The position numbers were made by a program, and so were the translations under genes. 64,000 nucleotides of DNA from Vibrio sp. ED004 (GTDB taxonomy: Bacteria; Pseudomonadota; Gammaproteobacteria; Enterobacterales; Vibrionaceae), in the NCBI RefSeq assembly GCF_023206395.1, contig NZ_CP066150.1, forward strand, positions 1,674,001-1,738,000, written 5' to 3'. The first letter of the stretch is position 1, and each line of letters starts with the position of its first letter. The notes below the pieces were generated by a model. It did not search any database. It was not told the origin of the DNA and saw nothing but the letters and a program-made list of their open reading frames with translations. This document shows positions 17,446 through 26,696 of this stretch, piece after piece.

Positions 17446-18684
17446 ATGGCTGCTGATAATAACTACAGTCTAGGGCCGGTTCCTACATCGGCTAGGAAAG
17501 GAGTCGCTTCACTCACCATGGTAATGCTTGGACTCACTTTCTTCTCTGCAAGTATGTGGACAGGTGGTTCACTCGGGACAGGCCTCTCATTCAACGATTT
17601 CTTCCTCGCCGTTCTCATCGGTAACCTAATTCTTGGTATTTACACTTCTTTTCTTGGCTACATCGGCTCATCTACTGGCCTCTCTACTCACCTCCTAGCG
17701 CGTTTCTCTTTCGGTACAAAAGGCTCATGGCTTCCTTCTGCTCTACTTGGTGGTACACAAGTCGGTTGGTTTGGCGTAGGTGTCGCGATGTTCGCAATTC
17801 CAGTACAGAAAGCGACGGGCATTGATACCAACACCTTGATTATTGTGTCAGGTCTTTTGATGACAGGTACGGTGTACTTCGGTATTAAAGCGCTAATGGT
17901 GCTTTCAGCGATTGCTGTTCCAGCGATTGCTATTCTAGGTGGTTACTCAGTATTGACTGCGGTAGACAGCGTTGGCGGACTAGAACAGCTACAACTGATT
18001 AAGCCAGAAACTCCTATGGACTTCTCAATGGCCTTAGCAATGGTTGTGGGTTCGTTTGTAAGTGCGGGTACGTTAACTGCCGATTTCGTTCGCTTTGGTA
18101 AAAAGCCAGCAAGCGCAGTATTGATTACTATGGTTGCGTTCTTCATCGGTAACTCGCTGATGTTTATCTTCGGCGCTGCAGGCGCTGCAGCAACTGGTCA
18201 GGCTGATATTTCAGATGTGATGATTGCGCAAGGCCTATTGCTTCCAGCCATCATCGTGCTTGGCTTGAATATCTGGACAACCAATGAAAATGCACTTTAT
18301 GCATCGGGTCTGGGTTTATCTAACATCACTGGTCGCTCAAGTACTACAATGTCTATCATAAACGGCATTATCGGTACGATTTTCGCACTTTGGTTATACA
18401 ACAACTTCGTTGGTTGGTTAACCTTCCTTTCGCTGGCGATTCCACCAATTGGTGGCGTAATCATCGCCGACTTCTTCGCGAACCGTAAACGTTACAAAGA
18501 TTTTGCAAATGCAGAGTTCCAAACCGTTAACTGGGCTGGCATTATCGCGGTAGCAACAGGCGTAGCCGCTGGTCACTTCCTACCTGGCGTTGTTCCTTTG
18601 AACGCAGTGTTAGGTGGTGCAATCAGTTACCTCGTGCTTAATCCTCTATTGAACAAAAACGCTCTGAAATCTCAGGCCGCTTAA
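17446..18684 (+). CDS. codB: Cytosine permease CodB
   Basis: CodB imports cytosine across the inner membrane with sodium or protons (NCS1 family). The protein has 412 residues, close to the 419 of E. coli CodB, and about 12 hydrophobic segments. The N-terminal pattern VPTSARKGVASLTMVMLGLTF and the segment MWTGGSLGTGLSF are typical of CodB. A strong GGAGGT site precedes the ATG. It is the first gene of the codBA operon, 9 bases before codA. PurR-like and CRP-like sites upstream suggest control by purine supply and carbon state. Confidence 0.95.
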   Translation: MAADNNYSLGPVPTSARKGVASLTMVMLGLTFFSASMWTGGSLGTGLSFNDFFLAVLIGNLILGIYTSFLGYIGSSTGLSTHLLARFSFGTKGSWLPSALLGGTQVGWFGVGVAMFAIPVQKATGIDTNTLIIVSGLLMTGTVYFGIKALMVLSAIAVPAIAILGGYSVLTAVDSVGGLEQLQLIKPETPMDFSMALAMVVGSFVSAGTLTADFVRFGKKPASAVLITMVAFFIGNSLMFIFGAAGAAATGQADISDVMIAQGLLLPAIIVLGLNIWTTNENALYASGLGLSNITGRSSTTMSIINGIIGTIFALWLYNNFVGWLTFLSLAIPPIGGVIIADFFANRKRYKDFANAEFQTVNWAGIIAVATGVAAGHFLPGVVPLNAVLGGAISYLVLNPLLNKNALKSQAA

Positions 18685-18693
18685 GGACACACT

Positions 18694-19971
18694 ATGACAA
18701 CCTTATTAATCAAGAACGCGAAACTTCAAGACCAAGAGGGCTTGAAACAGATTCTGATTGAAAATGGTCAATTTTCTCGCATTCTCGATAATGACGCACA
18801 AATCAATCATCAAGGTGACATCCTTGATGCTGAAGGTGGCATTGCAGTTACTCCTTTCTGTGAACCGCACATCCACCTAGATACTACTCAAACTGCTGGT
18901 GAGCCTAACTGGAACATCTCTGGCACTTTGTTTGAAGGTATTGAGCGTTGGGCTGAGCGCAAAGAACTGCTATCAATCGAAGACGTTAAGTCTCGTGCGA
19001 AGCAAACACTGAAATGGCAGATAGCTAACGGTGTTCAACACGTTCGTACACACGTTGATGTGTCTGACCCAACACTCGTTGCATTAAGAGCGATGGTTGA
19101 AGTTCGTGAAGAAATGAAAGAGTGGGTCGACATCCAGATCGTTGCATTCCCTCAAGAAGGCATTCTTTCATACCCTAACGGCAAAGAGTTGCTTGAAGAA
19201 GCAGTGAAGATCGGCGCTGACGTTATCGGTGCTATCCCTCACTTCGAATTCACTCGTGAATACGGTGTTGAATCTTTGCATTACGTGTTCGAACTTGCAC
19301 GCAAGTACGACTGTCTGATCGACGTTCACTGTGATGAAATCGACGACGAACAGTCTCGCTTTGTGGAAACATTAGCAGCCCTTGCTCATAAATTTGAGAT
19401 GGGTGAAAAGGTAACGGCAAGCCACACAACGGCGATGGGTTCTTACAACGGTGCTTACGCATCTCGCCTGTTCCGTCTATTGAAGATGTCTGGTATCAAC
19501 TTCGTAGCAAACCCGTTAGTGAACATTCACTTACAAGGCCGTTTTGACGATTACCCGAAACGCCGCGGTGTAACGCGCGTTAAAGAGATGCTAGCCGCAA
19601 ACATCAACGTTTGTTTTGGCCATGACGATGTGTTTGACCCATGGTACCCACTGGGTACAGCGAACATGCTTCAAGTTCTGCACATGGGACTGCACGTAAC
19701 ACAGGTTATGGGCTACGACCAAATCAATAACTCACTTGATTTGATCAGCAAGAACTCTGCTCGCACATTGAACATCCAAGACAACTTCGGCATCGAAGAA
19801 GGTAAGCCAGGTAGCTTGCTGATTCTTCCTGCTGACAATGGCTTTGATGCAGTGCGCCGCCAAGTACCAGTGCAGTACTCAATACGCCACGGTAAGGTGA
19901 TTGCAGAGACTCAACCAGCGAAAACAAAAATAAATTTAGATCAAACTGAAGATATCAACTTCAAGCGTTAA
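18694..19971 (+). CDS. codA: Cytosine deaminase CodA
   Basis: CodA hydrolyses cytosine to uracil and ammonia for pyrimidine salvage. The metal-dependent amidohydrolase motifs are all present: [10 protein letters not shown] near residue 60, a metal-binding histidine in [23 protein letters not shown], and the catalytic aspartate in [14 protein letters not shown]. The 425-residue length matches E. coli CodA (427). The start lies 9 bases after codB and follows an AAGGA site. A perfect terminator follows. Confidence 0.96.
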   Translation: MTTLLIKNAKLQDQEGLKQILIENGQFSRILDNDAQINHQGDILDAEGGIAVTPFCEPHIHLDTTQTAGEPNWNISGTLFEGIERWAERKELLSIEDVKSRAKQTLKWQIANGVQHVRTHVDVSDPTLVALRAMVEVREEMKEWVDIQIVAFPQEGILSYPNGKELLEEAVKIGADVIGAIPHFEFTREYGVESLHYVFELARKYDCLIDVHCDEIDDEQSRFVETLAALAHKFEMGEKVTASHTTAMGSYNGAYASRLFRLLKMSGINFVANPLVNIHLQGRFDDYPKRRGVTRVKEMLAANINVCFGHDDVFDPWYPLGTANMLQVLHMGLHVTQVMGYDQINNSLDLISKNSARTLNIQDNFGIEEGKPGSLLILPADNGFDAVRRQVPVQYSIRHGKVIAETQPAKTKINLDQTEDINFKR

Positions 19972-19990
19972 TATCGTCTATACTAATGAT

Positions 19991-20018
19991 CAAAAGGAAG
20001 CTGAGATGCTTCCTTTTG
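19991..20018 (+). terminator. Terminator of codBA
   Basis: CAAAAGGAAGC and GCTTCCTTTTG form a perfect 11-bp stem with a 6-base loop, ending in T residues 20 bases past the codA stop. Confidence 0.85.
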
Positions 20019-20329
20019 TTGTGTTGGACGAAGCGACAAAACTATCACTAAATCAGTGTAAATCTTGTACATTCGCACGGTATGACAAAAAAAGCACAAA
20101 TTTCTTAAGCAATGCGTGTACATCTCAAAAGACTGTGTTAACATGCTCTCGCTCTGTTAGCCGGAGTTATTTAAGTTAGATGAATAGTAAAAAATTGACA
20201 TGTAAAATCGTTACCCGTTTTTGTAAGTAGTTTTTCCTTATTTCTTAGCAATATTAAATAATTCAATTATCAGCGCATTGCATTAAATGCAATCAACAAT
20301 TTAGAAAATTTATGAATAAGGGACAAATT
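20019..20329 (+). other. Long leader/promoter region of the cold-shock gene
   Basis: About 310 bases without a gene precede the csp start codon. Cold-shock mRNAs often carry leaders of 100-160 bases that refold at low temperature. A TTGACA hexamer at 20195 could be a -35 element. I could not find a clear cold-box sequence. Confidence 0.4.
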
Positions 20330-20542
20330 ATGTCTAACACAAATACTGGCACTGTAAAATGGTTTAACGAAGAGAAAGGTTTCGGTTTCATTTCTCAAGA
20401 CAACGGCGGCGCTGACGTATTCGTACACTTCCGTGCAATCGTTTCTGAAGGCTTCAAAACTCTGAAAGAAGGCCAAAAGGTTTCTTTCGAAGTTGAAAAC
20501 GGTCAAAAAGGCCTACAAGCAGCAAACGTTGTTGCTCAATAA
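20330..20542 (+). CDS. Cold-shock protein, CspA family
   Basis: A 70-residue single-stranded nucleic-acid-binding protein with one OB-fold. Both RNA-binding motifs are visible: KGFGFIS (RNP1) and DVFVHF (RNP2). An AAGGGA site lies 8 bases before the ATG at 20330; an earlier in-frame ATG at 20312 would add six residues unlike the family. It stands alone with a long leader and its own terminator. Family members melt RNA structures during cold shock or growth; whether this copy is cold-induced cannot be read from the sequence. Confidence 0.95.
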   Translation: MSNTNTGTVKWFNEEKGFGFISQDNGGADVFVHFRAIVSEGFKTLKEGQKVSFEVENGQKGLQAANVVAQ

Positions 20543-20567
20543 TTAGCTCTTAGCTAAAAAGAATTTT

Positions 20568-20596
20568 AAAGCGCTGATTTTTATCGGCGCTTTTTT
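20568..20596 (+). terminator. Terminator of the cold-shock gene
   Basis: GCGCTGAT pairs with ATCGGCGC (one G-U pair) around a TTTT loop, followed by six T residues. Confidence 0.8.
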
Positions 20597-21000
20597 ATGC
20601 CTGCTCATAAACATTTCCCCTCTCGATACAAGCTTCCCCCGTTAACTCTGAACAACTGCAAATCACCTGCAAAGCCTCCTCAATCTAACCACTCTCAGTT
20701 AAAGCTCGACGATCAATTTACTTCACTTTTTGTATACCATTTCCCCAGACAACAACACTCATTTCTCAGCAATGTTTTGACACGAACTCACTCTATATCG
20801 AAAGTTTGATAAGCCCAAATATGGTTAAAGAACAATCCATTAGATTGCACCTATGAATACGCAGTCGATATTCACAATAAAAATGAGTTATTTATCCAAT
20901 CCTCATCCACTAATCATATAATTTTTAAGGCAAAGACCTTCGAAATCCGCTAACCTTGTTCGCAAGTGGCTTAGTTATTTTGGTATCTGCAGTAAAAATA
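20597..21000. other. Intergenic region upstream of the diguanylate cyclase gene
   Basis: About 400 bases hold no gene that I can support. A 70-codon open frame beginning at 20597 starts inside the terminator's T-run context and has no ribosome site. The region presumably contains the vdcA-like promoter. Confidence 0.4.
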
Positions 21001-22017
21001 ATGAACAAAGACGAATTTCAGAAATCCACCGCAAATCTAAAAAAAGCGGTGCCTCTTATGATGAAGAACAGGGTGTCAACGACACCTGCAAATTACGCAC
21101 TTTGGTACACCTATGTCGATAACGCTATTCCCCAGCTGACTCAAGACATGGATGGTGTTTTAGAACACTACGGTATTTGTCCTCCTGCCGTGGGTGAGCA
21201 GCTATACAACAATTATGTTGCCAGCAAATCCGAAACCAATATCAATGACCTTCGCGCTAATTTGGAACTGTTAGTTTCTGAAGTTTCCAATTCAATGAAT
21301 GACACCCTGACCGACACCTCCGCTTTTTCTGACATGATCGATAAAAGCTTCGAGGACTTGGCTCGTGTTGATAATGAAAGCTTATCTATTGATGAAGTCA
21401 TGTCATTGGTTCGACAGCTGGTGTCTGAATCTCGCCATATTCGTCACTCTACTCAGTTTTTAAACTCTCAGCTAAACTCTGCAACCTCAGAGATCACCAA
21501 GCTGAAAACCCAGTTAGTAGAAGTTCAGAAAGATGCGCTCTTCGATAGTACAACCACACTCTATAACCGTCGCTCTTTCGACCGTGACATTGAAACCTTG
21601 TGTGAAGCACAACAATCTTTGTGTCTGATTCTTCTCGATATCGACCACTTTAAAAATTTCAACGACACCTATGGCCACTTGTTTGGTGATATGGTTCTTA
21701 AAGGGATCGCTCGTAAGCTGAAGTTAAGTTGCCGTGAAGGTATTTCTGCTTATCGATTTGGTGGTGAAGAGTTCGCACTGATTGTGCCAAACAAATCTTT
21801 GCGTATTGCCCGTCAACTCGCTGATACCAATCGTCGCTCTTTAGAAAAGCTGTCGATTAAAGATCGCCGCAGTGGTGAACAAGTCGGCAGTATCACTGCA
21901 TCGTTTGGTGTCGCTGAACTTGAACCCGGCGAATCAACTCAATCGCTGATCGAACGTGCTGATAAGCTACTTTACGAAGCGAAATCACTTGGCCGTAACC
22001 GAGTCATGCCTCTTTAA
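21001..22017 (+). CDS. vdcA: Diguanylate cyclase, VdcA-like
   Basis: This cytoplasmic enzyme makes c-di-GMP from two GTP. The N-terminal half (about 170 residues) carries no known sensor. Its sequence, with STANLKKAVPLMMKN and ANYALWYTYVD near the start, closely resembles Vibrio cholerae VdcA (VCA0956) from memory. A helical linker leads to the GGDEF domain with an active GGEEF motif at residues 254-258. The residues where an inhibitory RxxD site would be are REGI, so product inhibition at the I-site is not expected. I chose the ATG at 21001 since the protein then starts MNKDEFQKS and has 338 residues. It lies between the two qrr genes, which matters because Qrr RNAs control c-di-GMP enzymes in V. 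cholerae. Confidence 0.9.
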   Translation: MNKDEFQKSTANLKKAVPLMMKNRVSTTPANYALWYTYVDNAIPQLTQDMDGVLEHYGICPPAVGEQLYNNYVASKSETNINDLRANLELLVSEVSNSMNDTLTDTSAFSDMIDKSFEDLARVDNESLSIDEVMSLVRQLVSESRHIRHSTQFLNSQLNSATSEITKLKTQLVEVQKDALFDSTTTLYNRRSFDRDIETLCEAQQSLCLILLDIDHFKNFNDTYGHLFGDMVLKGIARKLKLSCREGISAYRFGGEEFALIVPNKSLRIARQLADTNRRSLEKLSIKDRRSGEQVGSITASFGVAELEPGESTQSLIERADKLLYEAKSLGRNRVMPL

Positions 22018-22086
22018 GGTTTATCAGTAGCTCGACTTCACTAGCTCCAATGAAGCATCCATAAAAAACGCCTAAAAAGAACATCA

Positions 22087-22130
22087 AAAAGCCCCAAAGA
22101 CTAACTTCTGCGTTAATCTTTGGGGCTTTT
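22087..22130. terminator. Terminator after the diguanylate cyclase gene
   Basis: A long stem pairs AAAAGCCCCAAAGA with TCTTTGGGGCTTTT, extended by TAAC/GTTA, and ends in T residues on the plus strand and A/T on the other. It separates two convergent genes. Confidence 0.85.
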
Positions 22131-22219
22131 CGTTGGTTGCGTGTCAGTTTATTAACTGTGTATTAGTTGATTGACTACTGGCTTTAACCCTCTCGTTCAC
22201 TAAACCTTACTTCTTGCCA

Positions 22220-22816
22220 CTAAAGTTGGTAGCAGTAATTCAGGCAGTAATCTTCACCACTCTTCGCTCTGAACTCTTTGTCTTCACTGCATGCTTTTGG
22301 TTTACCCTTTGTATCACCTTGAATCAAACTGATCCAGTGACGCATTGCCGCAATAGTCTCTTCTCGCATTGTGGTTGTTGCTTCCATTGGTAATTGGCCA
22401 AATGTGGTGCAAGATTCCAGCTGAATATCATCAATTTCTACTAGCTCAATACAACCGGTCCCTTTATGGCAACCAAACATCACCTCTAGGTGGCTTCCAC
22501 TACCATCTCGGAACAAGATAGAGTCAGGATCGTTCTTCTCACCCATGTACGCTACAAACTGTTTAGGATGCTTTAGGCCACTGTGCTGACCGTCTTTAAA
22601 GTAAGCCATGATATGACGGTAATCGACTACGTAGCTGGTTACGTCTTGATGTGAGCCGTTCTCTAGTGGGAATAATCGATCAAGCAGTTGCTTTGCTTTC
22701 ACTTGCTTTTCAGTTTGCTGGTTTGCACTGATTGTCTCCACGGCAAAGACAGCTTCAGCGATAAATGGCTTTGATTGTTTTTGGATTTCTGTTTTATCGA
22801 ATGTAAGCATATTCAT
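22220..22816 (-). CDS. Free-standing malate synthase G insertion-domain protein
   Basis: The 198-residue protein aligns by eye with only the inserted beta-domain of malate synthase G, about residues 140-285 of the E. coli enzyme. Shared pieces include FPLENGSHQDV (E. coli LPLENGSYQDV), a KDG...GL stretch, then P.QFV.Y.G, a P..IL motif and a final ISLIQGD (LLGLMQGT). None of the TIM-barrel catalytic residues of malate synthase are present, so it cannot make malate. It is divergent from an XRE regulator. An effector-binding or regulatory role for acetyl-CoA or glyoxylate metabolism is my inference. The C-terminus is cysteine-rich (four Cys in the last 24 residues), which is not a malate synthase feature. 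Confidence 0.75.
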   Translation of the reverse strand: MNMLTFDKTEIQKQSKPFIAEAVFAVETISANQQTEKQVKAKQLLDRLFPLENGSHQDVTSYVVDYRHIMAYFKDGQHSGLKHPKQFVAYMGEKNDPDSILFRDGSGSHLEVMFGCHKGTGCIELVEIDDIQLESCTTFGQLPMEATTTMREETIAAMRHWISLIQGDTKGKPKACSEDKEFRAKSGEDYCLNYCYQL

Positions 22817-23000
22817 AGTCTTTCCCTCTTGACCAGTCCGGTGAAAACCACCGATTTGTAACGCAAAAATGTGTCCTAGAGCAATTATTCCAAACTAACG
22901 TTTAATTTATTTGTCATTTTGTGAATTGCTTAGTTTGTAGATTAGCGGTTTTTTACATACAATTTCACAACAAAAATTTTACAATGTGAATTTTACAAAT

Positions 23001-24515
23001 ATGGCCTTGTCAAAAAGTTTAGTTCGTCAGTCACATTTCCTAGGTACGAAAATACGTAACCTAAGAAAACGTAACCATTTAACGATGGAAGACCTGTCTG
23101 CGCGTTGTATTAGAATCAACCCAGAATACGCACCTTCCGTTTCTTACCTTTCAATGATTGAACGTGGAAAACGGGTGCCGAGCATCGACATGCTGGAAGT
23201 GATCGCGCAGGTCTTTCAAAAGAACCCTACGTGGTTTCTCGACGACGAATCAGAACAACAAGCCATAGCTCCAGATAAAGGGAATCGCGGCGGGATTAGT
23301 GGTATGGCACTTGAGCCGAGCTTCCTTTTCTCCAACGACATCCTGCAAATCGCGATTCCTGAGATGCTGTCACAAACGGGGATTTCAGGCCGCCAGTTCG
23401 CGCATCTCTTGATTCGAGCACACCAAGAAAGCAATCAGAACCACTTCCCTGACCTAGAGCGCGCTGCGGAGGAAGTTGGCCTAAAACGCCTCAACCTCAG
23501 CGTAGAGGACCTCATAGACATCGCTAGAAGCCTAGGAATTAATATCCGTTGGGTGACGCGCACGCCGCAAGACGTGGTCGATGAGCTCGGAATTAACGCC
23601 AAGCAGCTGGTGACCTCCTTCTTTGAGCCTCCCGGAACTATCTTCTTAAATGAGATTCTTAAAGAATATCCAACTCGTCTGAAATACGACCTTTCGGTTT
23701 ATATCGGTCATTGCATTCTGCACAGCAAAGAAGGCCTAAAGAGTGTGTTGTCGGTAGGTAACAACAACACATGGGATGACAACCAGGTATCAGGATCTTC
23801 ACAACTCAACTCTCAAGACATCCTCCAAGCATGGCGAGACTTTGAATCCAGTTTTTTTGCTGGCGCACTTCTGTGTCCGAAAGTTCCGTTTAGACAGCTA
23901 CTCGACCGCACTGGCTACGAAATCGACGTTCATGAAAGAGCAGGGGTTTCCCCCTCTGTTGCGATGCGTCGAATGACGGTAGTATCGCCCTACCCTCACT
24001 GGCACTACTTTGATGCTTATGGACCGGGGAAACTTAAGGCGGTTTACCGCGGGAACGGGATTCCGCTACCTTGGGGAAATATGAGAACGGTCGCTGACCC
24101 ATGTCAACATTGGGCTGTGTTCCGTCGATTATCAGAACCTAGAGCGGGAAGCTCAGCTCAAATCTCCATTTTGAATGTGGGCGATGAGCCAAGGATCTAC
24201 TGCTGTGAGTCCATCAATATGACGGATCCTGCGGGTAACAATCGTGTGTTGTGTGCTGGTATAGATCTCAACCCTGCGATTGATGCTCAAGGCGGAAATT
24301 CAAGAGACATAGCAGAGCAGCTTAAAGCGTCATGCGTTAACAATGGTGGTTCTGTGGTTATCCCGCGTAACATCAAAAAAGATCTCACGACAATAGCCAA
24401 GATTCTAAATATAAATTGGATTGAACGTGGGATTGAGACAGAGGCGAGACTTATCTGCTCCAGAGGTGGAGAATGCCCACGCCAGCCAAGCTGTTACTCG
24501 AAGTGTGGTGAGTAA
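23001..24515 (+). CDS. XRE-family regulator with large C-terminal domain (DUF3612/RamB-like)
   Basis: A 504-residue transcription regulator. The N-terminal XRE helix-turn-helix spans about residues 10-75 (LGTKIRNLRKRNHLTMEDLS then VSYLSMIERGKRVPS). The long C-terminal part resembles the effector region of the short-chain acyl / acetate-metabolism regulators (RamB or ScfR type), and ends in a cysteine cluster CSRGGECPRQPSCYSKCG. RamB-type proteins control glyoxylate-cycle genes. Here the divergent neighbour is a malate synthase G insertion-domain protein, which fits such a role. GTG at 22986 is an alternative start; neither has a clear ribosome site. The second qrr terminator lies 40 bases downstream. 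Confidence 0.82.
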   Translation: MALSKSLVRQSHFLGTKIRNLRKRNHLTMEDLSARCIRINPEYAPSVSYLSMIERGKRVPSIDMLEVIAQVFQKNPTWFLDDESEQQAIAPDKGNRGGISGMALEPSFLFSNDILQIAIPEMLSQTGISGRQFAHLLIRAHQESNQNHFPDLERAAEEVGLKRLNLSVEDLIDIARSLGINIRWVTRTPQDVVDELGINAKQLVTSFFEPPGTIFLNEILKEYPTRLKYDLSVYIGHCILHSKEGLKSVLSVGNNNTWDDNQVSGSSQLNSQDILQAWRDFESSFFAGALLCPKVPFRQLLDRTGYEIDVHERAGVSPSVAMRRMTVVSPYPHWHYFDAYGPGKLKAVYRGNGIPLPWGNMRTVADPCQHWAVFRRLSEPRAGSSAQISILNVGDEPRIYCCESINMTDPAGNNRVLCAGIDLNPAIDAQGGNSRDIAEQLKASCVNNGGSVVIPRNIKKDLTTIAKILNINWIERGIETEARLICSRGGECPRQPSCYSKCGE

Positions 24516-24552
24516 AAAAATAATAACAAAAAATAGAACCTAAAATTCAGGC

Positions 24553-24661
24553 AAAAAAAAACCAATCACAATAAGGGTGATTGGTCATATATTTTGTGTG
24601 AACAAAAAAGGTTCACTAACAACGTCAGTTGGCTAGGTGACCCTCGGCTTAAGAAGGGTCA
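24553..24661 (-). ncRNA. qrr: Qrr quorum-regulatory small RNA (second copy)
   Basis: Reading the minus strand from 24661, the RNA begins TGACCC, forms the same first hairpin as the first copy, and contains the Qrr core that pairs with luxR-type mRNAs (24637-24610). It ends in a terminator with the stem ACCAATCAC/GTGATTGGT (24585-24561) and eight T residues. The first 54 bases equal those of the first copy; the middle linker and terminator differ. Its 3' end faces the 3' end of the XRE gene, about 40 bases away. Confidence 0.95.
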
Positions 24662-24672
24662 CCATTACTAAA

Positions 24673-24688
24673 GCAGTATACGTGCCAA
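24673..24688 (-). promoter_or_regulatory. Sigma-54 promoter of the second qrr gene
   Basis: On the minus strand TGGCACGTATACTGC has GG and GC separated by 10 bases, putting the start at 24661. The spacing equals that in the first copy. Confidence 0.9.
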
Positions 24689-24749
24689 CTTTTAAAACAC
24701 GTATTTACTACGCATCTGGACACGTATTAGCCGTATATCCTTGTTTGTT

Positions 24750-24775
24750 TTGCAAACTGGAATTGCAAATTGCGA
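24750..24775. promoter_or_regulatory. LuxO-type boxes upstream of the second qrr gene
   Basis: TTGCAAATTGCGA (24763-24775) differs by one base from the LuxO consensus, and a weaker TTGCAAACTGGAA (24750-24762) abuts it. They are about 65 bases from the sigma-54 promoter, closer than in the first copy. Confidence 0.75.
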
Positions 24776-24942
24776 AATTCAACAAAAACGCTAGTGATTA
24801 TGTTGTTATTAATAAATCATTAAAGATTCATTACCCTTCCCCAAAATGCCATATTTCCCTTAGATTCAATCACTTTAAACAGCAATAAACCTCTCCCTAG
24901 GTTACTCAACATAAACGGCTACTAAACATAAACAACACCCAT

Positions 24943-24975
24943 AAAAAACGCGAACATTGAAATTCAATATTCGCG
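24943..24975 (-). terminator. Terminator of the RhlE helicase gene
   Basis: On the minus strand CGCGAATATTGAA pairs with TTCAATGTTCGCG (one G-U) and is followed by TTTTTT. It lies about 120 bases past the helicase stop. Confidence 0.8.
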
Positions 24976-25058
24976 CTTATTTGAGTTAGAAAGTAGAAAG
25001 TCACTTATCAACGAGAACTCTCCTGAAAAGCATCCTCGTTATTGGACCTCTATGGTCT

Positions 25059-25090
25059 ATCTAATAATCTAATAATCTAATAATCTAATA
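25059..25090. repeat. Four tandem copies of ATCTAATA
   Basis: Four perfect 8-base units follow the helicase stop codon. Such a simple repeat can change in copy number by slippage but lies outside coding sequence. Confidence 0.85.
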
Positions 25091-25094
25091 GGCC

Positions 25095-26696
25095 CTACTT
25101 CTGAGGAGCTGGCTTAGAGCGGCTCCTCGACGGTGAAGGTTTGTTGTCTGTCGGCTTATTTGACGACTTGCTTGGGCCGTAGCTACCGCCGTAACCAGAC
25201 TTCTTAGGCTTGCCTGCAGGTTTACCCGCGTTGTTTGGCTTGCTTAAAGTATTTTGGTTACCTGCTTTGTTCGCAGAAGGCTTATTGCCTGCACTACCGC
25301 GCTTGAAGTTGCTGCCGTTGTTTCTTACAGACTTGTCTTCGCCCGCTACTGCGTTATTTTCAGCAGGTTTCTTACCAGATGTTGGCTTACGCTTTGGCGC
25401 AGAACCTGTACCCGGTACGTGACGCTTGTTCTTGCCTGCTGGCTTGTGACCACGAGCGTTGTCACCAGAACGTTGACCGTCTGCATGTTCACGTGGTTGT
25501 TTCGCTTTCTTCGGCTTCTTAGGCTTGATTGGACGTGTATCCAAACGAGACTCTGGCAGCTTGTTTACTGGTGAGAAGCCTTCAAGTTCACGACGCTCTA
25601 GCACTTGTTGAATTAGTCGCTCAATACCGAACAGTTCACCCACTTCATCCGCACAAACCAATGAGATAGCTTTACCCACTTCACCAGCACGGCCTGTACG
25701 ACCAATACGGTGTACATAGTCTTCTGATACATGAGGAAGGTCGAAGTTAACCACTTGAGGCAGTTGTGGGATATCGATACCACGTGCTGCGATGTCTGTC
25801 GCTACAAGTACTCGAACCTTACCCGTTTTGAAGTTCTCTAGGGCTTTGGTACGTGCACCTTGGCTCTTGTTACCGTGAATCGGCGCAGCAGTAATGTCTT
25901 GCTCTTCAAGGAAACGAGCAAGCTTGTTAGCACCGTGTTTTGTTTTGCTGAATACCAGCACTTGTCGCCAATCATTGTCTTTGATTAGCTTCGCTAGCAT
26001 TGCGCTCTTTTTCTTTTTATCTGCTGGGTAGATGCTTTGCTCAACGGTTTTCGCCGTAGAGTTTGCAGGGCTTACCGAGATCTCTACTGGGTTATTCACC
26101 AAGCCTTTTGCCAAGCTACGGATATCGTCAGAGAAGGTCGCAGAGAACAGCAGATTCTGACGTTTCTTAGGCAAGAAAGCCAAGATCTTACGGATATCAC
26201 GGATGAAACCCATGTCAAGCATACGGTCCGCTTCGTCTAGCACTAGGATCTCTAGTTGATCGAAACGCACTGCATTTTGGTTGTATAGATCAAGTAGACG
26301 ACCCGGTGTTGCCACCAGCACATCACTACCTTTACGCAATTTTTGCATCTGAGGGTTAATTTTCACGCCACCAAACACAACGGTAGAAGTCAAAGGTAAG
26401 TTAATACCGTACTTAACTACGCTGCCATTCACCTGCGCAGCAAGTTCACGAGTTGGAGTTAACACAAGTGCACGAACTTGATTCTGACGTACGCGAGTGC
26501 CTTTTGATAAGATTTCAAGAATAGGTAGCGTGAAGCCTGCAGTTTTACCTGTACCTGTTTGAGCAGCGGCCATAACATCTTTGCCCGTTAGGACAGCTGG
26601 TACGGCTTTCTCTTGGATTGGTGATGGCTTATCGTAACCTTGTGCTTCAATAGCTTTAAGGATCGGTTCAGAAAGGCCAAGGGAGGTAAAACTCAT
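25095..26696 (-). CDS. rhlE: DEAD-box RNA helicase, RhlE type
   Basis: An ATP-dependent RNA helicase for ribosome assembly and RNA turnover. All family motifs are intact: Q motif [39 protein letters not shown], and [10 protein letters not shown]. The core occupies about residues 1-390. The tail (residues 390-533) is rich in Lys, Asn, Gly, Pro and Ser, with repeated KPKKPKK-like runs, typical of disordered RNA-binding tails of RhlE proteins. It is a single gene with its own terminator. RhlE versus another subfamily is judged from core similarity. Confidence 0.92.
   Translation of the reverse strand: MSFTSLGLSEPILKAIEAQGYDKPSPIQEKAVPAVLTGKDVMAAAQTGTGKTAGFTLPILEILSKGTRVRQNQVRALVLTPTRELAAQVNGSVVKYGINLPLTSTVVFGGVKINPQMQKLRKGSDVLVATPGRLLDLYNQNAVRFDQLEILVLDEADRMLDMGFIRDIRKILAFLPKKRQNLLFSATFSDDIRSLAKGLVNNPVEISVSPANSTAKTVEQSIYPADKKKKSAMLAKLIKDNDWRQVLVFSKTKHGANKLARFLEEQDITAAPIHGNKSQGARTKALENFKTGKVRVLVATDIAARGIDIPQLPQVVNFDLPHVSEDYVHRIGRTGRAGEVGKAISLVCADEVGELFGIERLIQQVLERRELEGFSPVNKLPESRLDTRPIKPKKPKKAKQPREHADGQRSGDNARGHKPAGKNKRHVPGTGSAPKRKPTSGKKPAENNAVAGEDKSVRNNGSNFKRGSAGNKPSANKAGNQNTLSKPNNAGKPAGKPKKSGYGGSYGPSKSSNKPTDNKPSPSRSRSKPAPQK

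Noticed and set aside
20597..20809. 70-codon frame after the cold-shock gene
   Set aside because: It begins right behind a terminator, has no ribosome site and reads like random sequence rich in Ser, His and Pro.
22220..22816. Calling the 198-residue protein a malate synthase
   Set aside because: It covers only the insertion domain and lacks the catalytic Arg, Glu and Asp residues of the TIM barrel.
24637..24888. 83-codon frame across the second qrr promoter
   Set aside because: It runs through the sigma-54 promoter and LuxO boxes of the qrr gene on the other strand and has no protein features.
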